Source: an uncultured Oscillospiraceae bacterium (GTDB lineage Bacteria > Bacillota > Clostridia > Oscillospirales > Ruminococcaceae). Taken from it: a DNA stretch of 8,542 bases. Shown one piece after another: positions 1 to 6,530 of the stretch. The DNA is taken from positions 1 to 8,542 of the forward strand of contig CAJULF010000004.1 of assembly GCA_910587135.1 (NCBI GenBank), written 5' to 3'. Below the pieces are notes generated by a model, which saw only the letters and a list, made by a program, of their open reading frames with translations, ran no database searches and had not been told where the DNA came from. Position numbers and translations under genes: made by a program. Numbering within the stretch: position 1 is the first letter of the stretch; each line of letters starts with the position of its first letter.

Positions 1-200
1 CTTGTTTTTTGTATTTTTCTTGTCAAGTTTTTGTGTTTTGCTTGGCAGACAACAAAAGTATAGGAAAAATACGAAAATATATATGTGAAAGAAAAAGGCT
101 CATTGATGATATTTGACAGGCAGACATATTGAAGTACAAATATGGGAATCGGAAATTGATCTTTAAGTGGACTCTGTAAGGTATGGAAATATAAAGTATG
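1..200. other. Gene-free stretch downstream of recR
   Basis: This AT-rich stretch follows the recR stop and holds no convincing gene. I see no hairpin plus T-tract that would end the recR transcript. On the minus strand a perfect TTGACA lies at 26-21. It could be the -35 box of a promoter for a gene beyond the window, but its -10 box would fall across or outside the window edge, so it cannot be judged here. Confidence 0.3.
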
Positions 201-797
201 TTATAGCTCGTTGCGGTTTTCAAGGGCTTTCAGCAGCGTTACATCGTCCGCGAACTCCAGCGCAGAGCCCGCGGGAAGCCCGTATGCAAGCCTTGAAACC
301 TTTATTCCCATAGGCTTTATCAGCCTTCCGATATACATGGCGGTAGCCTCTCCCTCGACAGTGGGGTTTGTCGCCATAATGACCTCTTTGGCATCGCTGA
401 GCCGCGCCAGCAGCTCCTTTATTTTGAGATTTTCCGCGGTGATTCCGTCCATAGGGGAAAGAAGCCCGTGCAGGACATGATATAATCCCTCGAAGCCGCC
501 CGCACGCTCAAACGCGGAAACGTCCTTCGGGGACTCCACGACGCATATCACGCTTTTGTCGCGGTTTTCGTCCGCGCAAAGCTCGCACAGCGCTCTGTCG
601 GTGAAATTCTGGCAGCAGTTGCACAGCTGAACACCGTGCCGCGCTTTTACCAGCGACTCCGCAAATTCATCGACTTCCTCCGCGGGGAGGTTCAGCATAA
701 AATACGCCAGACGCTGGGCGGTTTTTATACCTATTCCGGGGAGCTTTGCAAACTGCTCCGCCGCCAGAGCAAGCGGAGCCGATATAAATTCAGCCAT
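201..797 (-). CDS. recR: Recombination mediator protein RecR
   Basis: RecR works with RecO (and RecF) to load RecA onto SSB-coated single-stranded DNA at gaps and stalled forks; it acts in the cytoplasm as a DNA-clamping ring. The 198-residue product has the usual family length and all its parts in order. These are a helix-hairpin-helix near residues 20-34 (LPGIGIKTAQRLAYF), a four-cysteine zinc finger (C59, C62, C71, C74), and a Toprim domain from about residue 82 (VICVVESPKDV, then GLYHVLHGLLSP and ATNPTVEGEATAMYI). The start is the ATG at 797, matching the usual RecR N-terminus. It lies 12 nt after the comEC stop and has no clear Shine-Dalgarno sequence, so translational coupling to comEC is likely (inference). 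recR normally follows ybaB directly; here comEC intervenes. The identity is secure. Confidence 0.97.
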   Translation of the reverse strand: MAEFISAPLALAAEQFAKLPGIGIKTAQRLAYFMLNLPAEEVDEFAESLVKARHGVQLCNCCQNFTDRALCELCADENRDKSVICVVESPKDVSAFERAGGFEGLYHVLHGLLSPMDGITAENLKIKELLARLSDAKEVIMATNPTVEGEATAMYIGRLIKPMGIKVSRLAYGLPAGSALEFADDVTLLKALENRNEL

Positions 798-809
798 ATT
801 CTGTTTTCG

Positions 810-2831
810 TCAGTGAATTACTATTTCACTGACTTTCTCCAATTCTATTTCAAAATTTGTTTCGGATATATTTATGCCGTTTTCGGGCAGCTCATGCTGC
901 GAGGATGATACATATATTGCCAGTCCGGCTTTGTTTTTCGGCACGGAGCGCATATATCCCTCGAACATCACAATATCCTCGGTTCTGCTTTCGTCGCCCG
1001 TTTTCGCTGTGGAAAGCGTTATTTCGCCGACAGAGATATATTCCGCTGCTATGGGGATAATTTCGATTTGGTGGCAGGAGCGCTCCGATGAATTACGATA
1101 ATACGGAGAGTACACCGCGTTTGTCGGTATCATATCCGAAATCATTTTGACGGTCAATGCGCCCGAGCAGTCCATGTCGGGTGCGATAAGGCATTCGATT
1201 TCAAGAGCGCCGTTTCTTCTCAAACATTCAGTCAGTTCTTTGGCAAAGCCGGAGCCTGTTCCCGATAAGTAAACGACAGCGGTATTTTTTGAAACTATAA
1301 CCGCCGCCCCGCTGCCGCCTTCGGAAACAAAATCAATTTTACAGCGTGAAGAGCGCACCGCGGCGCATATTATAAGCGAGGTAAGCACAAGCGCGGCAAA
1401 TCCGCCCGTTCCGTATTCAAACAGCTTTTTCGGCAAGATCGCCGCAAGTGAAATAAGCGCCGCGCAAACCAGCGCGAGCAGGACAGCTCCGTCAAAATCC
1501 ATGGGCAGCCAAAGATTTCTGAATCCGCCGATAAATTTAACCACCGCGCAGACAAGTCTCATTACAACTGCCGCGGGAACCAGCATTGCGGGCATTGCCG
1601 TTATCCCCGCCAGCAATACGAACAGCATGACGACGGCTATAAAGGGCATAAGAACAACAGAGGTAAACGCGCCCGCGAGGGAGATTCCGCCGAAAGAATG
1701 CAAAACCACGGGAGATGTGCAGATAACCGCGCAGGCGGAAACGGTCACGGGCTTTATAATATATCCCATGCGCTTCATTCTTCCGGGCAGCCACAGCTTG
1801 AATTCCGAATAAAATCTTTCACCGACTATTGCCGTTCCGAATACTCCCAGAACCGACATCTGAAATCCCGCGTTAAGGATTACGGTCGGCGACGTTATTG
1901 TCATAGCCGTGACTGCAAAGCACAGTGAGTTGAGCGTTTCCGACCGCCGCAGAAGAAGCGGGGAGCAGCTGCATATCGCGAGCATTATCGCCGAGCGTAC
2001 CACCGAGGCGGACGCTCCGAAGAAAATCACCGCCATGGGTATGAGAATAAGTGAAATAACCGCACGCGCTGTTTTCTGCTTTCCCGCCATCAGCTCCAGA
2101 AGAATGGCAAAGAATATTGTGAAGTGCGTTCCCGAAACCGCTGTAAAATGCCCCACACCGCTCACGGTGACCGCTTCCCTCAGCCCCGATGATACGAGCG
2201 AGCTGTCGCCGAACAGAAGCGACATAGCCAGCGCCCCCTCGTCGCCGCCGATATTGCGGCGCAGCATGGAGACCATTTTCTCGCGGACGGTGTTAATGGC
2301 GCTGTATATGCCCGAGCCGTGTTTTACAAGGGTAAATTCCCGTATGTTTCCCGTAAGCGTGATGCCGTATGAGATATCCGAACCGTGCCTGTCCGTTTCG
2401 CCGAATTCTATCAGGGCTTCAAAGTGGTCTCCCGTTCGGGCGACATCTTCTCCGAAAAGCCGCGCTTTTACGGGCAGTCCGTCAATTTTCAGGCTGACAA
2501 TATATACCGCTCTGTCACCGCGGACACCTTCGATTTCGTTCACCAGACATTCCGCATGAAGCGATTTGCCGCCCGTATCCGCGACAGGCTCAAGATATAA
2601 TATCATGTGAAGCGACATCAGCAGTATTCCGACCGCAAAGCCCAGTGAACATACCGAGATTTTGCGCCTTAGCAGTTTCGGCAGTATCGCCGCGAAAGCC
2701 GCTGCCGCGAACAGCGCCGCGCAGACGGGAACAGGCAGGAAAAATCCCGCTATAAGCCCTGTGGTGTATGTGGGTGCGAATTTCACTAAAGGCAGTTTTA
2801 ATACAGCCGCGAAATTTTTATCCATAGTCAT
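810..2831 (-). CDS. comEC: ComEC/Rec2 family DNA-uptake channel protein
   Basis: ComEC is the inner-membrane channel that carries single-stranded DNA into the cell during transformation. The product (673 residues from the ATG at 2831) has an N-terminal hydrophobic pair of segments (about residues 15-80). A soluble segment follows, then the multi-pass competence domain with its hallmark GVGHFTAVSGTHFTIFFAIL and the later GASASVVRSAIMLAI. The C-terminal part aligns by eye with the metallo-beta-lactamase-like domain of full-length ComEC, but the HxDxDH metal motif reads APDMDC, so both histidines are missing. The start is uncertain. ATGs at 2831 and 2825 lack a well-spaced ribosome site. The nearest GGAGG (2848-2844) lies 12 nt upstream of the first ATG, inside a terminator stem. 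A TTG at 2876 would add residues encoded by that stem and is unlikely. recR follows after 12 nt. Whether the cell is naturally competent cannot be told from here. Confidence 0.92.
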   Translation of the reverse strand: MTMDKNFAAVLKLPLVKFAPTYTTGLIAGFFLPVPVCAALFAAAAFAAILPKLLRRKISVCSLGFAVGILLMSLHMILYLEPVADTGGKSLHAECLVNEIEGVRGDRAVYIVSLKIDGLPVKARLFGEDVARTGDHFEALIEFGETDRHGSDISYGITLTGNIREFTLVKHGSGIYSAINTVREKMVSMLRRNIGGDEGALAMSLLFGDSSLVSSGLREAVTVSGVGHFTAVSGTHFTIFFAILLELMAGKQKTARAVISLILIPMAVIFFGASASVVRSAIMLAICSCSPLLLRRSETLNSLCFAVTAMTITSPTVILNAGFQMSVLGVFGTAIVGERFYSEFKLWLPGRMKRMGYIIKPVTVSACAVICTSPVVLHSFGGISLAGAFTSVVLMPFIAVVMLFVLLAGITAMPAMLVPAAVVMRLVCAVVKFIGGFRNLWLPMDFDGAVLLALVCAALISLAAILPKKLFEYGTGGFAALVLTSLIICAAVRSSRCKIDFVSEGGSGAAVIVSKNTAVVYLSGTGSGFAKELTECLRRNGALEIECLIAPDMDCSGALTVKMISDMIPTNAVYSPYYRNSSERSCHQIEIIPIAAEYISVGEITLSTAKTGDESRTEDIVMFEGYMRSVPKNKAGLAIYVSSSQHELPENGINISETNFEIELEKVSEIVIH

Positions 2832-2838
2832 TAAAAAA

Positions 2839-2874
2839 GCGGTCCTCCCGCCGATAATTCGGCGGGAGGACCGC
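2839..2874 (-). terminator. Strong intrinsic terminator between ybaB and comEC
   Basis: A perfect 16-bp GC-rich inverted repeat (2874-2859 with 2854-2839, loop ATTA) is followed on the minus strand by six T (2838-2833), the form of a Rho-independent terminator for the dnaX-ybaB transcript. The T-tract runs straight into the first comEC ATG at 2831. The downstream arm contains GGGAGG, the only Shine-Dalgarno-like sequence near that ATG, so the same stem could both end transcription and hide the comEC ribosome site. Confidence 0.85.
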
Positions 2875-2880
2875 AACAGT

Positions 2881-2910
2881 CCGCGCGGCGGGAGCTTGTC
2901 CCCCGCGCGG
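2881..2910 (-). promoter_or_regulatory. Second GC-rich hairpin, possible attenuator partner
   Basis: Five nucleotides after the ybaB stop lies an inverted repeat. Outer arms CCGCGCGG (2910-2903 and 2888-2881) pair over 8 bp, continued by about 4 bp after a bulge. No T-tract follows on the minus strand. It shares the 9-mer CTCCCGCCG (minus strand, 2894-2886) with the upstream arm of the next hairpin (2868-2860). The downstream terminator arm could therefore pair with either copy. A regulatory role is inference. Confidence 0.45.
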
Positions 2911-2915
2911 TGTTT

Positions 2916-3263
2916 TTAAAAGAAGCCGGGGAAAGAAACTCCGCCCGTTGCCTTTTCCATTTCCTCCGCGCCGTAATCGTCAACCTCTGTAAGTATCTCG
3001 TTTACTCCGCTTATAATAAGATCCTGAAGCATTTCAATATCGTCGGGATTTACTATTTCGGGCTTCAGCGTTACGGATTTAAGCTGCTTGTTTCCTGTCA
3101 TTACAAGCTCGATAGCGCCGCCGCCGACAGATTTTGTAAACTCTTTCTGTTCAAGCTCCTCCTGGATCTTGGCGATATCCTCCTGCATTTTCTGCGCCTT
3201 TTTGACCATGGCGTTCATATTTGCGTTGGAATTCTGATATTCCTTGGGTAATCTTGCCTTCAT
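2916..3263 (-). CDS. ybaB: YbaB/EbfC nucleoid-associated protein
   Basis: This is a small DNA-binding protein of the YbaB/EbfC family, a dimer that coats DNA and affects nucleoid organisation; the family is nearly always found beside dnaX and recR. The 115-residue product has the typical opening (MKARLPKEYQ, then NMNAMVKKAQKMQEDIAKIQ) and the GGGAIELVMTGNKQLKSVTL core. Its C-terminal helix carries DDIEMLQDLIISGVNE, and the tail is Gly/Phe-rich. The ATG at 3263 has AAAGGA 8 nt upstream. It starts 13 nt after the dnaX stop, so the two are co-transcribed. Transcription past the gene meets two hairpins, the second a strong terminator. Confidence 0.95.
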   Translation of the reverse strand: MKARLPKEYQNSNANMNAMVKKAQKMQEDIAKIQEELEQKEFTKSVGGGAIELVMTGNKQLKSVTLKPEIVNPDDIEMLQDLIISGVNEILTEVDDYGAEEMEKATGGVSFPGFF

Positions 3264-3276
3264 AATGCAATTCCTT

Positions 3277-5088
3277 TCATTTATAAAGTATTTCTATATT
3301 CAGCCGCTTTGCTTTTACCAACAGTCTGTCGACCGCGCTTTCGGCGGTCGAGGTTACCTCGGCGGCTTCCTTTCGTTCGGTGCGCAGCTTTATATCAAAT
3401 CCCAAAGCGCCGCACAGCTCACGCTCCAAGGTTTTCAGCGGCTCGTCCTTCATGCTGTTGAGCATATTGCTTGCGGAGCGCACCGTAAGCGTGCTTCCCG
3501 TTAACTCGGCTTCGGAATCCGCCAGCAATGCCCGTTTCATATCGTCAAGCTTCTCAACGGCAGCCTGCCATTTTTCGGGGGTAATATTCGCGGCGGTCTT
3601 GCTTTCCGGCTCGGACTCCGGCTGGGGCTTGGAGCAGGATTGGGGTTCAATACCGGGCTTGGGCTTTTTTTCGGTGTAAGAAACCGCATCAGGCGGCGCG
3701 TAACTGTCGTAATCGGGCGGGGGAGCGCCGTAATCATCGGGCGGCGGTATGAAATCATCGGGGGCGGGAGGGGCGCTTTCCGCGGGAGGAGGTTCGGGAA
3801 CGTTTTTGGTCGGAGCTCCCTTTACTATCTCCATGGTCTCGCGGCTGAGCTCACGCAGCTTCGCGATATTTGCCGCCTCCTGCTTTGACATTTTTTCGGG
3901 GGGAGTAGGTTTGAACTCCTCCCTCGGAATTTCTGCGGGCACGATTTTCGGCGCGGGAGCGGCAGATGTAACGGAAATTGGCTGCCGTTCGGCTGCCGAT
4001 GCCGTTCCCAGACCCAGACACATTTTCACAAGACACATTTCAGCCAGGGTCTTGCGCTGCTTGGTTTTCCCGATATTGTCCGCACATTGCTGCAAAAGCG
4101 ACAGACAGCGCAGTATATCCCCTAAGGTATATAATCCGCATATCCGCTCTATCTCGGGGTACTCGTCCGGCATGGCGGAGAGCAGCTCCTTATCCGCGGG
4201 CGCGGTCTTGAACAGCATCAGGTCACGATAATGTCCGCTAAGTTCGTCTATTATCCGCGCTATATCCTTTGCGCCTTTGTGAAGCTCGTTCAAAAGTCTT
4301 ATGCAGCCCGAAACGTCTTTCGCCGCGGTCATTTCCGAAAACGCGAACAAATGCCGCGTATCGGCTACCCCCGCGCAGCTTCTCACCAATTCGGATGTCA
4401 CGTGTGAATCCGCGGAGATACATCTGTCCAGCACGGATAGCGCGTCTCTCATTCCTCCGTCGGAAAGTCGGGAGATAAGCTCCGCAGCGTCCCTGTCAAG
4501 CGTAACGCCCTCTTTTTCGGCGACGCTGAGCAGACGCTCGGCGCTGTCCGCGGTGTCTATCCTTCTGAACTCAAAACGCTGACAGCGGGACAGTATAGTT
4601 GCGGGCACTTTATGCAGCTCCGTAGTAGCCAGAATGAACTTGACATGCTCGGGAGGCTCTTCAAGTGTTTTCAGCAGCGCATTGAATGCCTGCAGCGACA
4701 GCATATGCACCTCGTCGATTATATACACTCTGTACTTGCAGCTTACGGGGGTATACGCCACCTCGTCGCGCAGCTGTCTTACGTCGTCCACGCCGTTGTT
4801 GCTTGCCGCGTCCATTTCGGTGATATCCGTCGCCGAGCTGCTTTCTATCTCGCGGCACGCTTCGCATTCAAGACACGGGTTTCCGTTTACGGGGTGAAGG
4901 CAGTTCACCGCCATGGCGAGAATTTTTGCGCAGGAGGTCTTTCCCGTTCCGCGCGATCCCGTAAAAAGATAGGCGTGCGCGGCAGTCCCGCTCGATATCT
5001 GATTTTTGAGGGTAGTCGTTATATGCTCCTGCGATATAACATCGTCAAACGTCTTAGGACGATATTTCCTGTATAATGCAAGGTACAC
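3277..5088 (-). CDS. dnaX: DNA polymerase III subunit gamma/tau
   Basis: DnaX is the ATPase of the clamp loader that places the beta clamp on primed DNA and, in its long form, ties polymerases to the helicase. The 603-residue product opens MYLALYRKYRPKTFDDV. It then has Walker A GSRGTGKTS (44-52), a zinc site (C63, C72, C75, C78), Walker B IIDEVHML (123-130) and the sensor SRC (167-169). A helical collar domain reaches about residue 370. A Pro/Asp-rich linker (about 425-500) and a small C-terminal tau-like domain (about 515-595) follow. The start is a GTG at 5088 preceded by AGGGGGAG four bases upstream. Codons 473-475 (GAA AAA AAG) hold an A AAA AAG heptamer in the slippery frame; a -1 shift would add AQARY and stop, giving a 480-residue gamma-like form without the C-terminal domain. 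ybaB follows after 13 nt. Confidence 0.96.
   Translation of the reverse strand: MYLALYRKYRPKTFDDVISQEHITTTLKNQISSGTAAHAYLFTGSRGTGKTSCAKILAMAVNCLHPVNGNPCLECEACREIESSSATDITEMDAASNNGVDDVRQLRDEVAYTPVSCKYRVYIIDEVHMLSLQAFNALLKTLEEPPEHVKFILATTELHKVPATILSRCQRFEFRRIDTADSAERLLSVAEKEGVTLDRDAAELISRLSDGGMRDALSVLDRCISADSHVTSELVRSCAGVADTRHLFAFSEMTAAKDVSGCIRLLNELHKGAKDIARIIDELSGHYRDLMLFKTAPADKELLSAMPDEYPEIERICGLYTLGDILRCLSLLQQCADNIGKTKQRKTLAEMCLVKMCLGLGTASAAERQPISVTSAAPAPKIVPAEIPREEFKPTPPEKMSKQEAANIAKLRELSRETMEIVKGAPTKNVPEPPPAESAPPAPDDFIPPPDDYGAPPPDYDSYAPPDAVSYTEKKPKPGIEPQSCSKPQPESEPESKTAANITPEKWQAAVEKLDDMKRALLADSEAELTGSTLTVRSASNMLNSMKDEPLKTLERELCGALGFDIKLRTERKEAAEVTSTAESAVDRLLVKAKRLNIEILYK
3664..3670 (-). 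promoter_or_regulatory. Candidate -1 frameshift site in dnaX (A AAA AAG)
   Basis: The heptamer sits as GAA AAA AAG in the dnaX frame, so tRNAs in the P and A sites can slip back one base. In the -1 frame the next codons are GCC CAA GCC CGG TAT and then TGA (3649-3647). It is the heptamer used by E. coli dnaX and lies at the equivalent place, in the linker after the conserved clamp-loader domains. A weak stem (6 bp with one bulge) begins at 3654, nine bases downstream. I see no clear upstream Shine-Dalgarno enhancer. The run of seven A could also allow transcriptional slippage. Use in the cell is inference. Confidence 0.6.
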
Positions 5089-5106
5089 AAAACTCCCCCT
5101 TATTTA

Positions 5107-5209
5107 AAAATTTTTTCGCACCGCGCCGAACAAGTCGGCGCTATCCCTCTGTAAAAGCTCCGCTCCACTTCGTTCCGCTGCGCTTTCACAGAGGATTGCG
5201 AAAAATTTT
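5107..5209 (-). repeat. Branched inverted-repeat element upstream of dnaX
   Basis: This stretch can fold as a closing stem with two inner hairpins, as a three-way junction. The closing arms (5107-5120 and 5197-5209) pair about 13 bp with one bulge. One inner hairpin pairs 5123-5129 with 5135-5141 (7 bp, 5-nt loop). The other pairs 5146-5158 with 5182-5194 (13 bp, one G-T pair on the minus strand), with a loop of degenerate CCGCT-type repeats. It lies between the Nudix gene and the dnaX ribosome site, ending about 18 nt before the GTG. It looks like a dispersed intergenic repeat or a structured leader; which one cannot be decided from one copy. The flanking 5210-5307 holds no gene, only short recurring GTTGCT motifs (5226, 5242, 5266 on the plus strand). 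Confidence 0.55.
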
Positions 5210-5307
5210 GCTTCGTGGGCTTTGCGTTGCTCTTTTTCGGCGTTGCTTCTCTGCGGTCGCCTTATGTTGCTTTTGATTGCCTGTTTATGGGCGAATTTTA
5301 CTTTTTG

Positions 5308-5784
5308 TTATTCGTATTCCGTGCGTATAGTGAAATCCTGCGGCAAATCGAATATAGCTTCCTTTAAAAATATCGGATAAAAATATTCGTCTTTAAGCTG
5401 CTCGAATTTCAGCCACTCAAATTTGTTGACGTGTTCTCCCTCACTCAATGTAAACCGCTCTCCCTTTAAAAGAAGATCGGTCTTTGAAATATCTGTCAGG
5501 AAGTACACGCACAATTCGTGAAATCTCGCATTAAGGACTTCTTCGGTTAAAAATGCTTGATTAAGCCACAGCGGGCGGATAATTTCGGGAGTTACCGCAA
5601 GCTCTTCCCGAACCTCTCTGACCAGTGCTTCCTACGCCGTTTCGCCCATCTGAACTCTTCCTCCGGGCAGATGGCGGAAGGGCGAGTGATCGTCGCGCAT
5701 TGTCAATATATTGCCGTTATAGGTCATTATTGCGCAGACTCTGTAATTGAACCTGCCCTCATCGGTTTTGAATGAAATGTCCAT
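5308..5784 (-). pseudogene. Nudix hydrolase interrupted by an amber codon
   Basis: Nudix enzymes cleave nucleoside diphosphates linked to another group, often cleaning damaged nucleotides. Read from the ATG at 5784 the frame would give 158 codons, a normal Nudix size, but codon 51 (5634-5632) is TAG. The break falls inside the Nudix box. GRVQMGETA precedes it (G42, E48) and EALVREVREELAV follows (R56, E57, E60, E61), so the Gx5Ex7REVxEE spacing is kept exactly if the amber is counted as a residue. The usual final Gly is Ala. A weak GGGA precedes the start. A single substitution from CAG (Gln) or GAG (Glu) would explain it; both suit this position. The substrate cannot be named. A fresh pseudogene, a base-call error or readthrough are all possible; the first two are likelier. 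It lies between the SRP RNA terminator and dnaX. Confidence 0.82.
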
Positions 5785-5818
5785 TTTACATCCCGCAGAA
5801 CGACAGACACCAATTGAC

Positions 5819-5850
5819 AAAAAACAAATGCCCTCGGTTATGGGAACAGG
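5819..5850 (-). terminator. Terminator formed by the SRP RNA end
   Basis: The 3' half of the SRP RNA closing stem is followed on the minus strand by ATTTG and six T (5824-5819). The RNA's own long helix thus serves as the terminator stem, separating the SRP RNA from the Nudix reading frame that starts at 5784. Confidence 0.7.
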
Positions 5851-5953
5851 CTGACTGCGGCACACGAAGAAATCCGCTTAATGCTGCTCGGTTCCCCGCC
5901 TGACATGGTTCACAGCACTCCGTTGCGCAGGACCTGTCCCCATAAGCGAGAGC
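5830..5953 (-). ncRNA. ffs: Signal recognition particle RNA, small bacterial type
   Basis: This is the RNA scaffold of the signal recognition particle, which binds Ffh and directs membrane and secreted proteins to FtsY. The core is unmistakable: GTCAGG (5904-5899), CGG, the tetraloop GGAA (5895-5892), CCG, then AGCAGC (5888-5883). This matches the 4.5S RNA arrangement of symmetric and asymmetric loops around a GGAA-capped stem. The ends close by a 13-bp helix (5945-5933 with 5838-5850) extended by seven more pairs (5953-5947 with 5830-5836). At about 124 nt it is the small form; I see no room for the Alu-like domain of the long Bacillus scRNA. Exact ends are estimated from pairing. SRP RNA next to dnaX is the known Bacillus order, here with a Nudix gene in between. 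Confidence 0.93.
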
Positions 5954-5974
5954 ATTTATTAAAATTACTATATT

Positions 5975-6003
5975 ATTATACTCTATTTCTCCGAAAAAAT
6001 CAA
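5975..6003 (-). promoter_or_regulatory. Promoter of the SRP RNA gene
   Basis: On the minus strand TTGATT (6003-5998) and TATAAT (5980-5975) are separated by 17 bases, a near-consensus housekeeping sigma promoter. Transcription would begin around 5969-5967, about 15 nt before the paired SRP RNA start, leaving a short AT-rich leader that may be trimmed. Such strength fits a stable, abundant RNA. Confidence 0.85.
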
Positions 6004-6032
6004 GTGGTTTTTGCAAAATAACCCTTAAACCG

Positions 6033-6508
6033 TTAAAAAACCATATGACTGATATCATAGCTAAGCGCCATGACAAATAACGTAAAATATATTGCGGGAT
6101 TTGAAAGGCACATGATAACGCGCTTGACCCGACTATCCGCCTTAATGATACAATATACGGTTGGGCAGATGACGGACAGCGCAAGCATGCTCCATAACAG
6201 CGCCGCCGCGTTAAAGTGTGTGACAACAGACAGCCCCCCTAAGCTGACCGGCAAGACTGCCGAGCCGACCGGAAAAATAATTCTGCCCAACAAATATCTG
6301 CTTGTATCGGCTTTATAGAAAAATGTCAGAAAAATCGGCGTAACGCCGCCGACAACAACTGATACTGCCGCGAGCAGCATATACTGCAGTTCGCACGCAA
6401 GTACAGCCTCAGATATAAAACCGCTGCACATGGAAGTAGAACCGTAAGCGGAAATATCAGGGAGCAAACGGCTTTTTTCAGGGGCAGGACTTGTGTTACC
6501 TTTTCCAT
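6033..6508 (-). pseudogene. Small multi-pass membrane protein with a frameshift
   Basis: I do not recognise the family. A well-placed start (ATG at 6508 with AAGGAG 7 nt upstream) opens a frame reading MEKVTQVLPLKKAVCSLIFP and a first hydrophobic segment, but this frame soon turns non-hydrophobic and stops at 6326. The -1 frame then continues as a clear membrane protein, with ELQYMLLAAVSVVVGG and further segments around RIIFPVGSAVLPV, AALLWSMLALSVICP and PAIYFTLFVMAL, to the stop at 6033. That frame has no ribosome site or good start of its own. The whole is about 158 residues with roughly four membrane spans. One lost T in the run 6420-6417 would join the halves smoothly; the A6 run at 6478-6473 is another candidate. 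It starts 22 nt after the HEAT gene, so it is the last gene of that operon. Mutation or base-call error is likelier than programmed shifting. Confidence 0.7.
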
Positions 6509-6530
6509 AGACACGCTCCTTAAACTGCTG

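Noticed and set aside
113..141. TTGACA on the plus strand at 113-118 as a promoter
   Set aside because: No acceptable -10 box lies at 16-18 nt, and no plus-strand gene follows.
23..223. Minus-strand frame of 66 codons starting inside recR
   Set aside because: It has no ribosome site, and its composition is that of translated AT-rich spacer.
1909..2559. Plus-strand frame of 216 codons opposite comEC
   Set aside because: It is antisense to a well-supported gene, with low-complexity Ser/Arg/Pro content and no ribosome site.
2829..2876. TTG at 2876 as the comEC start
   Set aside because: The added residues are encoded by the terminator stem and lack a good ribosome site; ATG 2831 or 2825 is likelier.
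3749..4231. Plus-strand frame of 160 codons opposite dnaX
   Set aside because: It is antisense to conserved dnaX sequence and its composition mirrors the dnaX linker.
4612..5076. Plus-strand frame of 154 codons opposite the dnaX ATPase domain
   Set aside because: It is antisense to the strongly conserved Walker and zinc-site region; no independent coding signal.
5786..6226. Minus-strand reading frame of 146 codons across the SRP RNA
   Set aside because: It runs through the SRP RNA, its promoter and part of the membrane-protein gene, has no ribosome site and no protein-like pattern.
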